Source: Bifidobacterium sp. ESL0775
Lineage (GTDB): Bacteria > Actinomycetota > Actinomycetes > Actinomycetales > Bifidobacteriaceae
Direction: 5' to 3'
Length of the DNA: 64,000 nt
NCBI RefSeq assembly: GCF_029395475.1
Contig: NZ_CP113917.1
Location: forward strand, 2,170,001-2,234,000
Shown here piece by piece: positions 1-8,813 of this stretch (its first letter is position 1; every line of letters begins with the position of its first letter). The position numbers and the translations under genes were made by a program. The notes below the pieces were generated by a model that saw only the letters and a program-made list of their open reading frames with translations, ran no database searches and was not told where the DNA came from.

Positions 1-241
1 CCAGATACTTGGCCCCATCGAGGCCTTGTTGCGTCAACGTCCAATCGCTCCATCCCTGCGAGCGATGCATCACGTTGGAAGCGGTCTGGCCATGACGGGC
101 CAGATAAATCGTCACGGTTCCGTTGGCCTTGGGAGCTTCAGCGGTCTTGGCCGACGAGTCGTTGCCGCAAGCGGCCAACCCGGCCAGCATGGCAACGCCA
201 GAGACCATCGCAATGGCCTTTGTGATGAAACTTTTTTTCAC
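1..241 (-). CDS. Histidine-phosphatase family lipoprotein (5' part only)
   Basis: Only the first 80 codons are inside the window; the 3' end lies beyond base 1. A GTG start at 241 follows a strong AAGGAGG box with about 6 nt spacing. The N-terminus has a basic region, a hydrophobic stretch and a lipobox (LAAC, Cys25), so an exported membrane-anchored lipoprotein is predicted. Residues 44-54 hold the phosphoglycerate-mutase-like signature with RHG (His50 would be the phosphorylated residue), followed by the usual N-x-x-x-R-x-Q-G-W and LT-x-x-G context. Such proteins are acid phosphatases or phosphosugar phosphatases; the substrate cannot be told from this fragment. No ATG is available at the right distance, so GTG is preferred. 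Confidence 0.85.
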   Translation of the reverse strand, partial: MKKSFITKAIAMVSGVAMLAGLAACGNDSSAKTAEAPKANGTVTIYLARHGQTASNVMHRSQGWSDWTLTQQGLDGAKYL

Positions 242-284
242 GGTTTACCTCCTTGTATTGTGCGCTTCTGCACGCACTCTCTTG

Positions 285-301
285 TGACAACAATATTGTC
301 A
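285..301. promoter_or_regulatory. Perfect inverted repeat TGACAA-N5-TTGTCA
   Basis: A 6-5-6 perfect palindrome about 45 nt upstream of the histidine-phosphatase start. Its position fits an operator or promoter-proximal site for that gene. The binding protein is unknown. Confidence 0.4.
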
Positions 302-314
302 TCACACGCAAAAT

Positions 315-328
315 AGTAAACGCTTACT
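315..328. promoter_or_regulatory. LacI-type operator candidate (AGTAAACGCTTACT)
   Basis: A near-palindrome with the central CG typical of LacI-family operators, upstream of the histidine-phosphatase gene and 3' of the GH172 gene. No LacI gene is in the window, so the assignment rests on form only. Confidence 0.35.
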
Positions 329-469
329 CAGCAAATGACAAATTTATTTGCGTTTCTAAAATGACGAATCCCCGTTACGTCGATGCAACTTTTTTACATT
401 GCTGGAGAATCCATCCCAAATTCCCAGCAATCATCCCATAACGTCAATAAACATGAACCCCACAGAGAC

Positions 470-1645
470 TCACCGTGGCTGACGGAAGTGGCGGTCTCCG
501 AGGGGCGGGAACGGGGTGTGGGGCTCGTTCTGGTACCAATACGCAACGCTGGCCACGTCGTCGCTACGTTCGAAAAGCCCGGACTCATCCGTGCCGATCT
601 GCTGAATGGTCACGCGCAGGTCGTCCTCAAAGTAAATCGGATCGGGGATGTGCCAGCGGTAAAGGCCACGCGTCACTGGTGTGGCTTGGTCCCAGTAAGC
701 GCTTTCGCGGCCGACAAGGCTCTGCGAGCGGAACGGGAAACCGACGAATGGGGCGCAATAGGTCTGCTCGTGCATGTGATTATTTTCATCGAACGCAGCG
801 AAGCTCCACGCTCCGCCAAAATAATCCTCGGTTCCGGTGCTGGTGACGGTCGGATAATCGGTGTCGCCGTCGAGATAGAACTTGACCTCGCCCTCGCCCC
901 ACCAGCGGCTTTCCAGCGCTGTCAGCGCGAGGTAGGTGCCGACGTAAGTACCCTGGCCACGCACACCATCGAGGATCGTGTAATCCTGGGCCTCTTTGGT
1001 AACCCGTTCGCGGCGCCATTGGGCATGGAAACGCATCGCGTCAGCCGGCAGCGCGTCGTACTCGGTGTAATCGATCTGATAGAAGAACGCCGGAACATCC
1101 TCGTTATGGTCGCTGCGCAGGACGATTTTCGCGTGCTCGAACGGCATGGCGAAGTAGCAGTTGAAACCACGGTTGGGCGCGACCATGATGGGCATGGAAT
1201 TGACGCGGCAATCCTGCGCGTGGCCACAGCAGAAGAAGTCGCCAATCGGGCAGACCACGGACGGGTTCTCCTCGCCATCCCAATAGAATTCGAGGATGAG
1301 GTTACGCAGGACGTTCGGGCCGGTGGGCGAGGTCTTGTCGGTCACAGTCATCCAGATATGGCGGATCACGCCCGGGCCGTCGACATCCATCAGCGTCACG
1401 GATTCGCCGGCCGGCACAGTGCCGAGGCAAGGCGTCCCCTTGCGCGAAGGCCCGAGTTTGCTGGCGGTCTGCGCCGCCACACCCTTGCCGCCGGTCGGGT
1501 TCTCCGCGTTGACGCACCGCGAGCGCCCGCGTGCCCCCGCCGTGGTCAGCCCGTCCATCAAGCCAAAGCCCGTGCCAAAGCCGAAACCGCTGGCCGCCGC
1601 GCCCAATCCTGCTTGCGCCCCATGCCTCGTCGCCATCTCGCTCAT
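470..1645 (-). CDS. GH172 / DUF2961 family glycoside hydrolase
   Basis: A 391-residue protein of the DUF2961 family, now GH172, whose characterised members act on furanosides (alpha-D-fructofuranosidase, difructose dianhydride I synthase/hydrolase, D-arabinofuranosidase). Family hallmarks visible are the glycine-rich N-terminus, DVDGPGVIRHIW near residue 80, WDGEENPSV, the TSTGTEDYFGGAWSF block with a conserved Glu, and the C-terminal F-x-x-D-L-R-V-T-I-Q-Q-IG segment. I start at ATG 1645 because GGGAGG lies 7 nt upstream; a longer ORF reaches 1687 without a ribosome site. There is no signal peptide, so it is probably intracellular. Length is normal for the family. The exact substrate is not readable. 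Confidence 0.9.
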   Translation of the reverse strand: MSEMATRHGAQAGLGAAASGFGFGTGFGLMDGLTTAGARGRSRCVNAENPTGGKGVAAQTASKLGPSRKGTPCLGTVPAGESVTLMDVDGPGVIRHIWMTVTDKTSPTGPNVLRNLILEFYWDGEENPSVVCPIGDFFCCGHAQDCRVNSMPIMVAPNRGFNCYFAMPFEHAKIVLRSDHNEDVPAFFYQIDYTEYDALPADAMRFHAQWRRERVTKEAQDYTILDGVRGQGTYVGTYLALTALESRWWGEGEVKFYLDGDTDYPTVTSTGTEDYFGGAWSFAAFDENNHMHEQTYCAPFVGFPFRSQSLVGRESAYWDQATPVTRGLYRWHIPDPIYFEDDLRVTIQQIGTDESGLFERSDDVASVAYWYQNEPHTPFPPLGDRHFRQPR

Positions 1646-2182
1646 CCGAAAAACCTCCCTTGTTTCTCTTTCATTGCCACCCACCAAATTACCCAGCTTG
1701 TTTGACTAGAAACAAAGTGTCCTACGGCACTCTGTGATATCGCTATTACACGGTAATAACTTATAATTTTCCAGCCTTTGCTGAATGCCGCGGAAATTTG
1801 GATCATAAGATAAAAAAGACCAGACCGTTATCAATTGGGGAATGATTTGCCATTACCATCTCGTCATTTATCACATTCAAGCTCAATATGTCATAACATG
1901 CGACACGCCGTAGCATTCGGTTTTGGAAGGCATTCCCGCGCTCATCCTCACGCCACGTCAAAGATTCCACTAATTTCGTCAAAGCGTTCGCATTACCGAG
2001 TTGCAAACCTTCTAAACAGTTCCATCAAACCATGGCGCGACACTGTTTTCACTCGCCTGTGAAGGGTTGTTTTTGTACCGCAAACCCTATAAGGTGTGGA
2101 TTCATCGGAACGGCGGAACCGTATTACGACAATGTATTACATCGCGGCTTCCGATTTTGAAGAAAAAAGGTTGGTGTTTGCC
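1646..2182. other. Divergent intergenic region, GH172 / LRR protein 1
   Basis: A 537-nt gene-free stretch. The left part holds the GH172 promoter region and the TATTAC palindrome. From about 1862 onward it is homologous to the upstream region of LRR protein 2 (from about 43285). No credible ORF is seen. Confidence 0.7.
1744..1758. promoter_or_regulatory. Operator-like palindrome TATTAC-ACG-GTAATA
   Basis: Perfect 6-3-6 inverted repeat about 100 nt upstream of the GH172 start, in an AT-rich stretch. It is a candidate site for a sugar regulator controlling GH172. Confidence 0.4.
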
Positions 2183-2243
2183 ATGGGTGTTATCCGCGCG
2201 TTGGTCTCGGTGCTGGTTTGTATTGCAACGATGTCAACGCTAA
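1862..2243 (+). repeat. Conserved 5' flank and leader, LRR copy 1
   Basis: About 380 nt clearly homologous to 43285-43667 upstream of the second LRR gene. It includes the shared GGTGTGGATTCATCGGAACG block and the leader codons from the ATG at 2183. Conservation is patchy at first and becomes near-identical across the leader. Confidence 0.8.
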
Positions 2244-5200
2244 CCCCCCCCGCAATTCTGATCTAAACGAAACTTTCCCATCACTTCCGGACACCACCCA
2301 ATCCTCATCCTCACTTTCACCCCACCGCACTTCCCAATCTTCTTCTTTTTCTGAACCTTCCGGTCCTACACTTCTTTCCAGACCATCCCGGCCCACACGC
2401 TCTTCCAGGTCTTCCGCATCCCCCAAGGCAACGTCGCGTCACAGCTCCCCTGCTTCTTCCACAGTCCACTCAGTATCCCACATCGTCGAAGGCCGGAGCC
2501 GAACCTCTTCCGCGGAGCCATCGTCGCCGTTGACGCGCGGGGAGCCGTCCGTGGATCCGCAAGGCTCATGCACCGCGCAGGCCGGCACATGGAACACCGC
2601 CAACTGGACATTTAGCACAGGCTGCACGCTGACTATCGACGGCGGTGCCAGCGGTGACACGGGCAGTGTGACCAGCGCCACCGCGTTCGGCAATTACCGC
2701 AACGCCGGCACGGTCGCCCATGACGCCACCGACATCCTCATTAAAGGCAGCCTCACCATAAGGACCAGCAACGCGTTCAACTGGCCGTCCCTCATCCAGT
2801 TCAGGATGGGTCGGAACGCACAGCTCATCCTCACCGGCAACGCAGGGTACTACATGTTCGCCGAAGCACGCCTGCTCGTCTCGGTGGACACGTCCGGCTG
2901 GGACCTCAGCCACGTTTCGGATATACAAGGCATGTTCTACGGCTGCAACAGCCTGGCCAGCCTCAGCCTGCCCAACCTCCACCTCGCCGACAACGCCAAC
3001 CTCAACGGCATGCTCGGTAACTGCTCGAGCCTCGCCAGACTGGACATCCACGGCTGGCACGTCGGCAACATCATCGGCTTCCCAAAAGCATTCGACACCA
3101 CCAACCTCCCCTACCCCCCCGTCCGTCACTTCACCAATGGTTTCCTGCATGACGTCACCAATCTGAAGTCGATCGACGCGTCCGGCATGACCATCGACAA
3201 CAGCAGCGCTCCGGACTATGGAACCACGGTGTCCCGATGGATCGAGGCATTCCACGACGCGCCCGGCCTGCAGGAGCTGAACCTCGCCAACCTGACCGTC
3301 ACCGGCAGAACAGTCACCGATTTGGACGGCAAAATCTACGACCCAGTCAGGACCTACACATACGTGACCAGCGTCCTGTCGAGCTGGCCGTCGCTCCAGA
3401 GCCTGGACGTGACCGGCTGGGACGTCACCCAACTCAACCTGACCAACCTGTTCCTCAACGACCCGAACCTCACCGCAATCATCGGCCTGAAAGACTGGGA
3501 CACCTCGAATGCCACCAGCATGTGGAGCATGTTCTCCGGGGACGCGAGCCTGGCGAGCGTGGACGTCAGTCATTTCGACACCCGCAAAGTTGCCAATTTC
3601 GGCAAAATGTTCTACGGCTGCCACAAGCTGGTGGGCATCGACGTCACCGGCTTCAACACCAGCCAGGCCACCAACATGTCGGTGATGTTCTACGACTGCC
3701 CGAAGCTCACCGTGCTCGACCCCTCCGGCTTCGACATGCACGGGATCCAGGACATCTCCGGCATGTTCCAAGGCGACACGAACCTCAAGGAACTGGACCT
3801 GAGCGGGTGGGACCTGCGCAACGTCACCAACCATGCGGGCGCGCTCCCCAGCGGCCTGCGAATGCTCGCCCTCGGGGCCAACACCCGCCTCTACAACGCG
3901 CAAGGAACCCCGGCCGGCAACCCCTTCGCCAGCGTCAACCAGAACATCAACTGGGTGCAGATGCAAAGCTTCCAACCCGGAGCCCCCGAGGTCGGCCCGA
4001 TTGGCAACACGGCCGCCCTAACCACGCGCGCCGCCTCCGCGAATCCCGCCGGCTTTTACACGGACAGCACCTATGTGGGCGCGACCCTGGTCGCCGACGC
4101 CAACGGCGGGGCCGGCTCCTACTACACGGACATCGACACCACCAGCGCGGGCGCGGCCCTCACCGCGCCGGCCGCCACCGTGCTCACCGGCCACCGGGCG
4201 GGCAGCGTGTTCACTGGGTGGAACACCGACCGCTACGGGCGCGGCACCCCCTATCGGCCCGGCCAGCAGATCGCCAGCCTCACACGGGGCGAGTACTTCC
4301 CCCACCAGACCATCACCCTCTACGCCCAATGGCGTGACATCAACCCGCCCGGCGGCCTCACCGCCACCTACCACCACACCGGCGACACCATACAGGTAAG
4401 CGGCACGCTCGGCCATGACGACCCCGTCACCGCCTGCCTCAACCCCACCACCTGCCAGACCGCCACCACGGCCGGCGGCACATGGACGGTCAGCTTCCCC
4501 GCCAGCACGTTCACCGGCGCGTACCCGGTGGGCGCGCAGTACTCGGTGGCCGCCAGCAGCTCGGCCACCGACCCCATCACCCACACCACCGTCACCAGCC
4601 CCGAAGCCAAACTCACCGGCACCCTGCCATGGACCACCGTCACCCTCGCCAAAGACGGCGCCAGCACACCCACCGGCACCGTACCCGACATCGACCCCGT
4701 CTACACCGACACCGGCGACGGCAAGGCGTACGTCAGCCTGCCCAGGCTCGCCGCGACGGGCGGCATCAGCGTGGCCGGCGGCTACCTCACCGGATGGAAC
4801 CACTTGGCCAGCCAGTCCACACCGGAGTTCGCCACGCCAGGGGCGACCACCATACCCGCCACGGACGGCACCACCGACAGCAACGGACACACTTCGGTCA
4901 CCCTGCACCCCGTCTGGAACATCCTCAACGCGCCCACCGGCACCGGCCAGCGCTCGCCCGCGGACAACGGCGTCAGGTTCACCGCCACGGGCAAGCCATG
5001 GACCAACAGAGACACCATCACCCTCTGCGTCAAACCACACACCCAAGCCGCCTACACCGACTGCACCGCACCCAAGACCACAAGCGACTGGGACGGTATC
5101 AGCGACTACACCATCAACCACGACTACACCAAGGAACAACTGCCCCAAGGCGGCGACTACGACATCAAAACCACGCTCACCACGCTCGGCGCCACCGACA

Positions 5201-5424
5201 TTTGGCGAGGCGACGGCACCACCCAGACCGGAGCGATCACCAAGACCAGTACAACAACCACCCGCATCAGCGGCATCTACCTCAGCAGCCTGCCACTGAC
5301 CGGCGGCCAGCCCCAACGGCTCGTCACATTCCTCGCCGCCGGGCTCGCCCTGGCGCTCCTCCTGCTCGCCGCCGCGGACCGGCTGCGCCACCAACGCCAA
5401 GCCAACGCCCGCCACAGCAGATAA
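2183..5424 (+). CDS. Phase-variable LPXTG-anchored BspA-type LRR surface protein, copy 1 (out of frame here)
   Basis: ATG 2183 begins a leader with a basic start and a hydrophobic run (ALVSVLVCIATMSTLT), consistent with a signal peptide. Here that frame stops at TAA 2264 because the C tract 2244-2251 has 8 C. The main ORF (open from an unlikely TTG at 2218) is one frame away; 9 or 6 C would fuse them into about 1080 residues. The order is a Ser/Thr/Pro-rich stalk (roughly residues 15-95 of the main ORF), many DUF285/BspA repeats (MFxxCxxLxxLDLSxWDTS style, about 180-590), a Listeria-Bacteroides/InlB B-type repeat (about 640-735), Thr-rich Ig-like modules, LPLTG at about 1025, a membrane span and a basic tail. 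These features predict a sortase-anchored adhesin-like surface protein. Its paralogue lies at 43607-47063. Confidence 0.85.
2244..2251 (+). repeat. Poly-C tract, 8 C (phase-variation switch)
   Basis: Eight consecutive C between the leader and the long LRR ORF. Frame arithmetic gives OFF at 8, ON at 9 or 6. The homologous tract of copy 2 has 7 C. Confidence 0.8.
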
Positions 5425-5650
5425 GACAACCCGCATGGCCCAATCTCAAAATCACGCCACACACAACCAAGCGGAGACATGTTATAAAACCAAGCCAGAC
5501 CAACGGCCGATGACACTGACCAGCCAGACGTCCCAAACAACAACCAGAGGCAAACAAGACCCAAGGCTAGTGACACCGGCCGGCCACATGGTATGGGACG
5601 CCGGATCGCAAAACCGCAGCCCAACGTCCCGCATCCATGAATAATCAAAA

Positions 5651-5760
5651 GACTTCCCGCCAAGCCAACCAACACCCCGGCCCGGCGGGAACCCAACCGG
5701 GTGCCGGCACGGCAACCAACAACCCAAACCAACCACCGCGCCGACACCCACCCCAACCCT
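5651..5760. repeat. 110-bp 3' flank repeat, LRR copy 1
   Basis: Identical over 110 bases, as I read it, to 47104-47213 downstream of LRR copy 2. It is GC-rich with short CCGG/GGGT inverted segments that could act as a terminator. No ORF is supported. Confidence 0.9.
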
Positions 5761-5904
5761 CAGCAAGCACTCCACCAACTCAACGTTGTTTATTGGTGCG
5801 GCAGAAAGGCATCAATAAACAGCAACATTCCTTTATTTTCTAAAGAGCAAAACCTCACAGAAATTCTCGATTCGTGTTCCAATCAAAAATCTGTTATATT
5901 AAAA

Positions 5905-5982
5905 GAGAGCTTTCGGGCTCAACGAAAAGGCGGGAGGGACTCCCGCCAATGTTTCTTCACAGAGGAACGCATAGTTGCGTTC
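5905..5982 (+). ncRNA. Candidate structured RNA: three consecutive hairpins
   Basis: Stems GAGC/GCTC (about 5907-5920), GGCGGGA/TCCCGCC (5929-5947, 5-nt loop) and GAACGCA/TGCGTTC (5965-5982, 4-nt loop) lie back to back. They run directly into a DUF3800-like coding remnant. Candidate RNA motifs upstream of DUF3800 genes have been described in bacteria; I infer, but cannot confirm, membership of such a class. Confidence 0.4.
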
Positions 5983-6021
5983 AACGTTTTCATCGACGAG
6001 TCCGGTGACTTGGACCTATAA
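5974..6021 (+). pseudogene. DUF3800 gene remnant (N-terminal strand only)
   Basis: The frame reads ...FNVFIDESGDLDL and then stops. The FIDESGD core matches the first beta-strand and acidic motif at the N-terminus of DUF3800 (RNase-H-like fold) proteins, which are normally more than 200 residues. No start codon of standard type sits at the motif and nothing downstream continues the family, so this is read as a deletion remnant. Confidence 0.45.
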
Positions 6022-6101
6022 ACCCATCATGTGGAATATAAGGCAACTGTCACTATTGCCTTTGACGATTCTATACATCCGTTCGTCAGGCCTTCACACA
6101 T

Positions 6102-6136
6102 AACTGTCTCACGAGTAGCCTACTCATAAGACAGTT
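6102..6136. terminator. Hairpin downstream of the AAA/DUF4143 gene
   Basis: AACTGTCT (6102-6109) pairs with AGACAGTT (6129-6136), and GAGTAG/CTACTC pair inside. It lies 70 nt past the stop of the minus-strand ATPase gene. There is no clear U tract, so terminator function is tentative. Confidence 0.45.
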
Positions 6137-6206
6137 AATGATGCTAGACTCATTAAATAAGAACAGTTGGCGACATGCCAAAAGTGATGGGTCAAAAGAC
6201 GCCTGC

Positions 6207-7685
6207 TCACGCCTTGGGCTGCGGGCCTGGTTCCATGAACCAGATCCAAGCCGGGACTTGGTGAATGACTTGCTGACCACGGCGATAATCTTTGAGGCCG
6301 CCGTCAAGCACGATGAGCGTGGCCTCGTGCATGTCCTGTTCATCGAGCATTTCCCAGATGGCCCGCAATTCACGCTGGGCCGTTTGCTCATCATCCATCG
6401 AAACCGTGACCTGATAAAGCTCGTACGTCTCGCGGCTCAGCGCATCGCCGACGACGAAATCGACCTCATACCCATGTTTTTGCGTGCGATACGACGAAAT
6501 GCCATCGCGCCGTAAACCGATGTTCCGGCGTCGCAATTCAAGGTAGACGGACTGTTCAAGCCGCTGGCCGACATCGCTCACGCTCGCACGCGAATAGGCG
6601 AGCGCCAGCCCAGGATCGATGGCATAGATCTTGGGGATTGAAGTGGTGTTGACGCTCAGAGACACCGAGAACTCCCTCAAAGCGAACAACAGATAGGCTT
6701 CTTCGCAATACCTCAGCACGTCGCTCAATAGCGCCCGGCTCGAATCCAGACCGGCGCTGCGCAAATCATTCTCTATTTTGCGCAGGGAAACGCTTCTGCC
6801 GTTCGAGCCAAGCACCCTTCTGGCGAAGGCCACCACCACTTGGGGGCGGCTGATGTCGTGGCGTTCCACGACGTCCCTGGCCACCACGCGCTGCACATAA
6901 CTTTGCAACAAGGCGATGGCCTGTGGCGCGGGAAGGCTTTGCGCGGCAGGGAAACCTCCCCGATCGAGGTATTCGCTGAAAGCACGGCGCAAGCGAATTT
7001 GCTCTTCCGTGGAATAGTGGCTGGCGATGGCCTCGAATCGGGAAAACGAGCCAATCCCCTTGGCGCCAGTTTCACCAACTTCACCAACTTCCGTCACTCT
7101 TTTTCTGTCAGAAGTATTGTCCGCTTTGATGGTCTTGCGCGCAGCACCCTTCAGGGTGCCATGTGCACGGACAAACTCATGGAAAGAATAAGGCAACAAC
7201 TCGAAATCCAGCGCGCGCCCACGAAACTCGGTCGACACCTCACTCGAGAGCATCTTCGACGACGAGCCGCTGACATAAATGGTCGCCTTCGTCGTGTCCA
7301 CCACGCGGCGCAGCCACTTGCCCCAGCCGGCCATTTCCTGCAGCTCATCAAGAAACAGATACACTCCCCCATCCTGCGCTTGCGGGTGCAGCAGGAAGAA
7401 GGTCTCCAAGACCTCGTCGCCTGTGGATGCGGTGACGTGGCCAAGTCGATCGTCCTCGAAGTTGAAATAACAGACACGATCCGGCGCGACACCTGAGTCA
7501 AGCAACCGATCCATTTCCTGGAAAAGGCGAAAACTCTTGCCACTGCGCCTCATGCCGATGACGACTTTGACCAGATTGCCCACCTTGGGAGCAAGCGGCT
7601 CACCCAGGTCAAGGTCCCTCGGGACGATGGGACGAAAATCATCCAACGAGAAATCCTGTATCTTCTGCGCAATAACCGTGTTCAT
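6207..7685 (-). CDS. AAA-family ATPase with DUF4143 C-terminal domain
   Basis: About 492 residues. The N-terminal AAA domain has Walker A GMRRSGKS (around residue 45), Walker B VYLFLDELQ (around 110-120) and a sensor-like IYVSGSSSKML. The C-terminal half carries the DUF4143 domain with a nuclease-like EVDFVV stretch near residue 400. Such proteins are common, poorly understood ATPases, some of them mobile or toxin-like; a function should not be assigned. Two consecutive ATGs start the ORF (7688 and 7685). The second is chosen because GGAGG then has 4 nt rather than 1 nt spacing. The gene is monocistronic and its upstream region carries an unusual phased operator array. Confidence 0.85.
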   Translation of the reverse strand: MNTVIAQKIQDFSLDDFRPIVPRDLDLGEPLAPKVGNLVKVVIGMRRSGKSFRLFQEMDRLLDSGVAPDRVCYFNFEDDRLGHVTASTGDEVLETFFLLHPQAQDGGVYLFLDELQEMAGWGKWLRRVVDTTKATIYVSGSSSKMLSSEVSTEFRGRALDFELLPYSFHEFVRAHGTLKGAARKTIKADNTSDRKRVTEVGEVGETGAKGIGSFSRFEAIASHYSTEEQIRLRRAFSEYLDRGGFPAAQSLPAPQAIALLQSYVQRVVARDVVERHDISRPQVVVAFARRVLGSNGRSVSLRKIENDLRSAGLDSSRALLSDVLRYCEEAYLLFALREFSVSLSVNTTSIPKIYAIDPGLALAYSRASVSDVGQRLEQSVYLELRRRNIGLRRDGISSYRTQKHGYEVDFVVGDALSRETYELYQVTVSMDDEQTAQRELRAIWEMLDEQDMHEATLIVLDGGLKDYRRGQQVIHQVPAWIWFMEPGPQPKA

Positions 7686-8096
7686 CATTCCTCCAACTGG
7701 TAAAGTAATCTTACCAGTTTTTCAAATATTGGCAATGTTACTTTACCAGTTTGCCGATAATTGGTAACTTTACTTTGCCAATTTTCGTTTAACTGGTCAC
7801 GTAACCTTACCAGTTTGGGGAATTGGCGACTTTACTTTGACAGCCCAGCTCGGATTTGTGCAGATTCATCAGGGGGTCAGGCAGTTGGCAGACAATCGTA
7901 AGGTGGTTGCTGGTAAAGTGGCAAGTTGGGCAAATGAGATGTTGCTTACGTGCGGAACCCGCTATGGCGTCATTACTTCATAACGCTGGAGGCATGGGAC
8001 GTGCGGCAGAGACTTGAGCACTTTCGGCCAATGACCGCAACGATTTGACCCAACGAATTTACACTTGCAATGGCATAGGACTACAGACGGGACATC
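7686..8096. other. Divergent region between the ATPase and dedA
   Basis: A 411-nt region. The left 160 nt are the operator array. The remainder, up to the DedA start, shows no ORF or clear promoter that I can support. Confidence 0.6.
7695..7845. promoter_or_regulatory. Operator array: 25-bp palindromic units with 32-bp period
   Basis: Four units start at 7695, 7727, 7759 and 7791, exactly 32 bp apart. The best ones read AACTGGTAA-N7-TTACCAGTT (7695-7719) and AACTGGT-N11-ACCAGTT (7791-7815). A fifth degenerate copy begins at 7821, and an isolated GCTGGTAAAGT half-site lies near 7909. The array starts 10 nt upstream of the ATPase ATG, so autoregulation or co-operative repressor binding is likely. 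Confidence 0.7.
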
Positions 8097-8813
8097 ATGG
8101 GTTTTATCCACTTCCTCATTGAGCTGCTGAAGGACCCGCGCACCATCATCGCCGGTTGGATCTCGATGGGGGTGGTGCCGACGCTCGGCTTCATCTTCCT
8201 CATCGTCTTCATCGAGACCGGAGTGGTCTTCTTCCCGTTTCTGCCCGGCGACTCCCTGCTGTTCGCGGCCGGCTTCTTCGCCGCGCCCGACGCCGTGACC
8301 GGCAAATCCGCGCTTCCGCTGATTGCGTTGCTTCCTGTGGTCTGGATCGCGCCGATCGTGGGCGACCAGTGCAACTACTTCATCGGCCACTTCTTCGGCC
8401 GCAAGATCATCGAAAGCGGCAAAGTCAAAGCCATGACCCCCGAGCGTCTCGCCAAGACGGAAGGCATGATCGACAAGTGGGGCCCGCTCGCCGTCTTCCT
8501 TGGCCGCTTCTTCCCCTTCATCCGCACGTTCATGCCATTCATCTCCGGCCTTTCCGGCATGCGTTGGCGCCGCTTCACCCCGTTCTCCGCGCTCGGCGGA
8601 CTGACCTGGTCGACGCTCTTTACCCTGCTCGGCTATTTCTTCGGCGGCATTCCCGTGGTCCAGAACAATTTCGAACTGGTCATCGTCGCCATCCTCGCGA
8701 TCTCCCTACTGCCCACCATCATCGGCCTGTTGAAGGCGAAGTTCGGCAAGAAGGAGACGAAAGTTACCGTTGAGGAAGTCGCAGAAACCGAAGAGAACGC
8801 AACCAATGACTGA
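8097..8813 (+). CDS. DedA family membrane protein (VTT/SNARE-associated domain)
   Basis: A 238-residue polytopic membrane protein. The family signature is visible: an N-terminal re-entrant region with F-IETG-VVFFPFLPGDSLLF (about residues 40-60), then a G-R-FFPFIRTFMPFISG motif (about 140-158) and G-x-x-W-S-x-x-F-x-x-x-G-Y-F-F-G (about 175-190). DedA proteins act in the cytoplasmic membrane and are linked to lipid-carrier recycling and membrane homeostasis. The charged C-terminal tail (KKETKVTVEEVAETEE) is cytosolic. The ATG at 8097 has only a weak upstream ribosome site. It stands alone between the ATPase and lut genes. Confidence 0.9.
   Translation: MGFIHFLIELLKDPRTIIAGWISMGVVPTLGFIFLIVFIETGVVFFPFLPGDSLLFAAGFFAAPDAVTGKSALPLIALLPVVWIAPIVGDQCNYFIGHFFGRKIIESGKVKAMTPERLAKTEGMIDKWGPLAVFLGRFFPFIRTFMPFISGLSGMRWRRFTPFSALGGLTWSTLFTLLGYFFGGIPVVQNNFELVIVAILAISLLPTIIGLLKAKFGKKETKVTVEEVAETEENATND

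Larger units (their letters stand above)
5425..6206. other. 782-nt region without an intact gene
   Basis: Contains, left to right, about 225 nt of featureless C/A-rich DNA, the 110-bp LRR flank repeat, an AT-rich segment, a set of three hairpins, a DUF3800-like remnant ending at 6021, and a hairpin at 6102-6136. Confidence 0.7.

Noticed and set aside
383..1705. 440-residue plus-strand ORF
   Set aside because: Shadow of the GH172 gene on the opposite strand; no ribosome site and no family features.
2566..3975. 469-residue minus-strand ORF opposite LRR copy 1
   Set aside because: High-GC antisense frame; Val/Gly/Glu-rich with no domain. The same applies to 4018-5436 and 44940-46550.
7695..7845. 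CRISPR array
   Set aside because: The spacing is regular, but units are degenerate palindromes with 7-bp gaps, there are no unique 30-nt spacers, and no cas genes are present.
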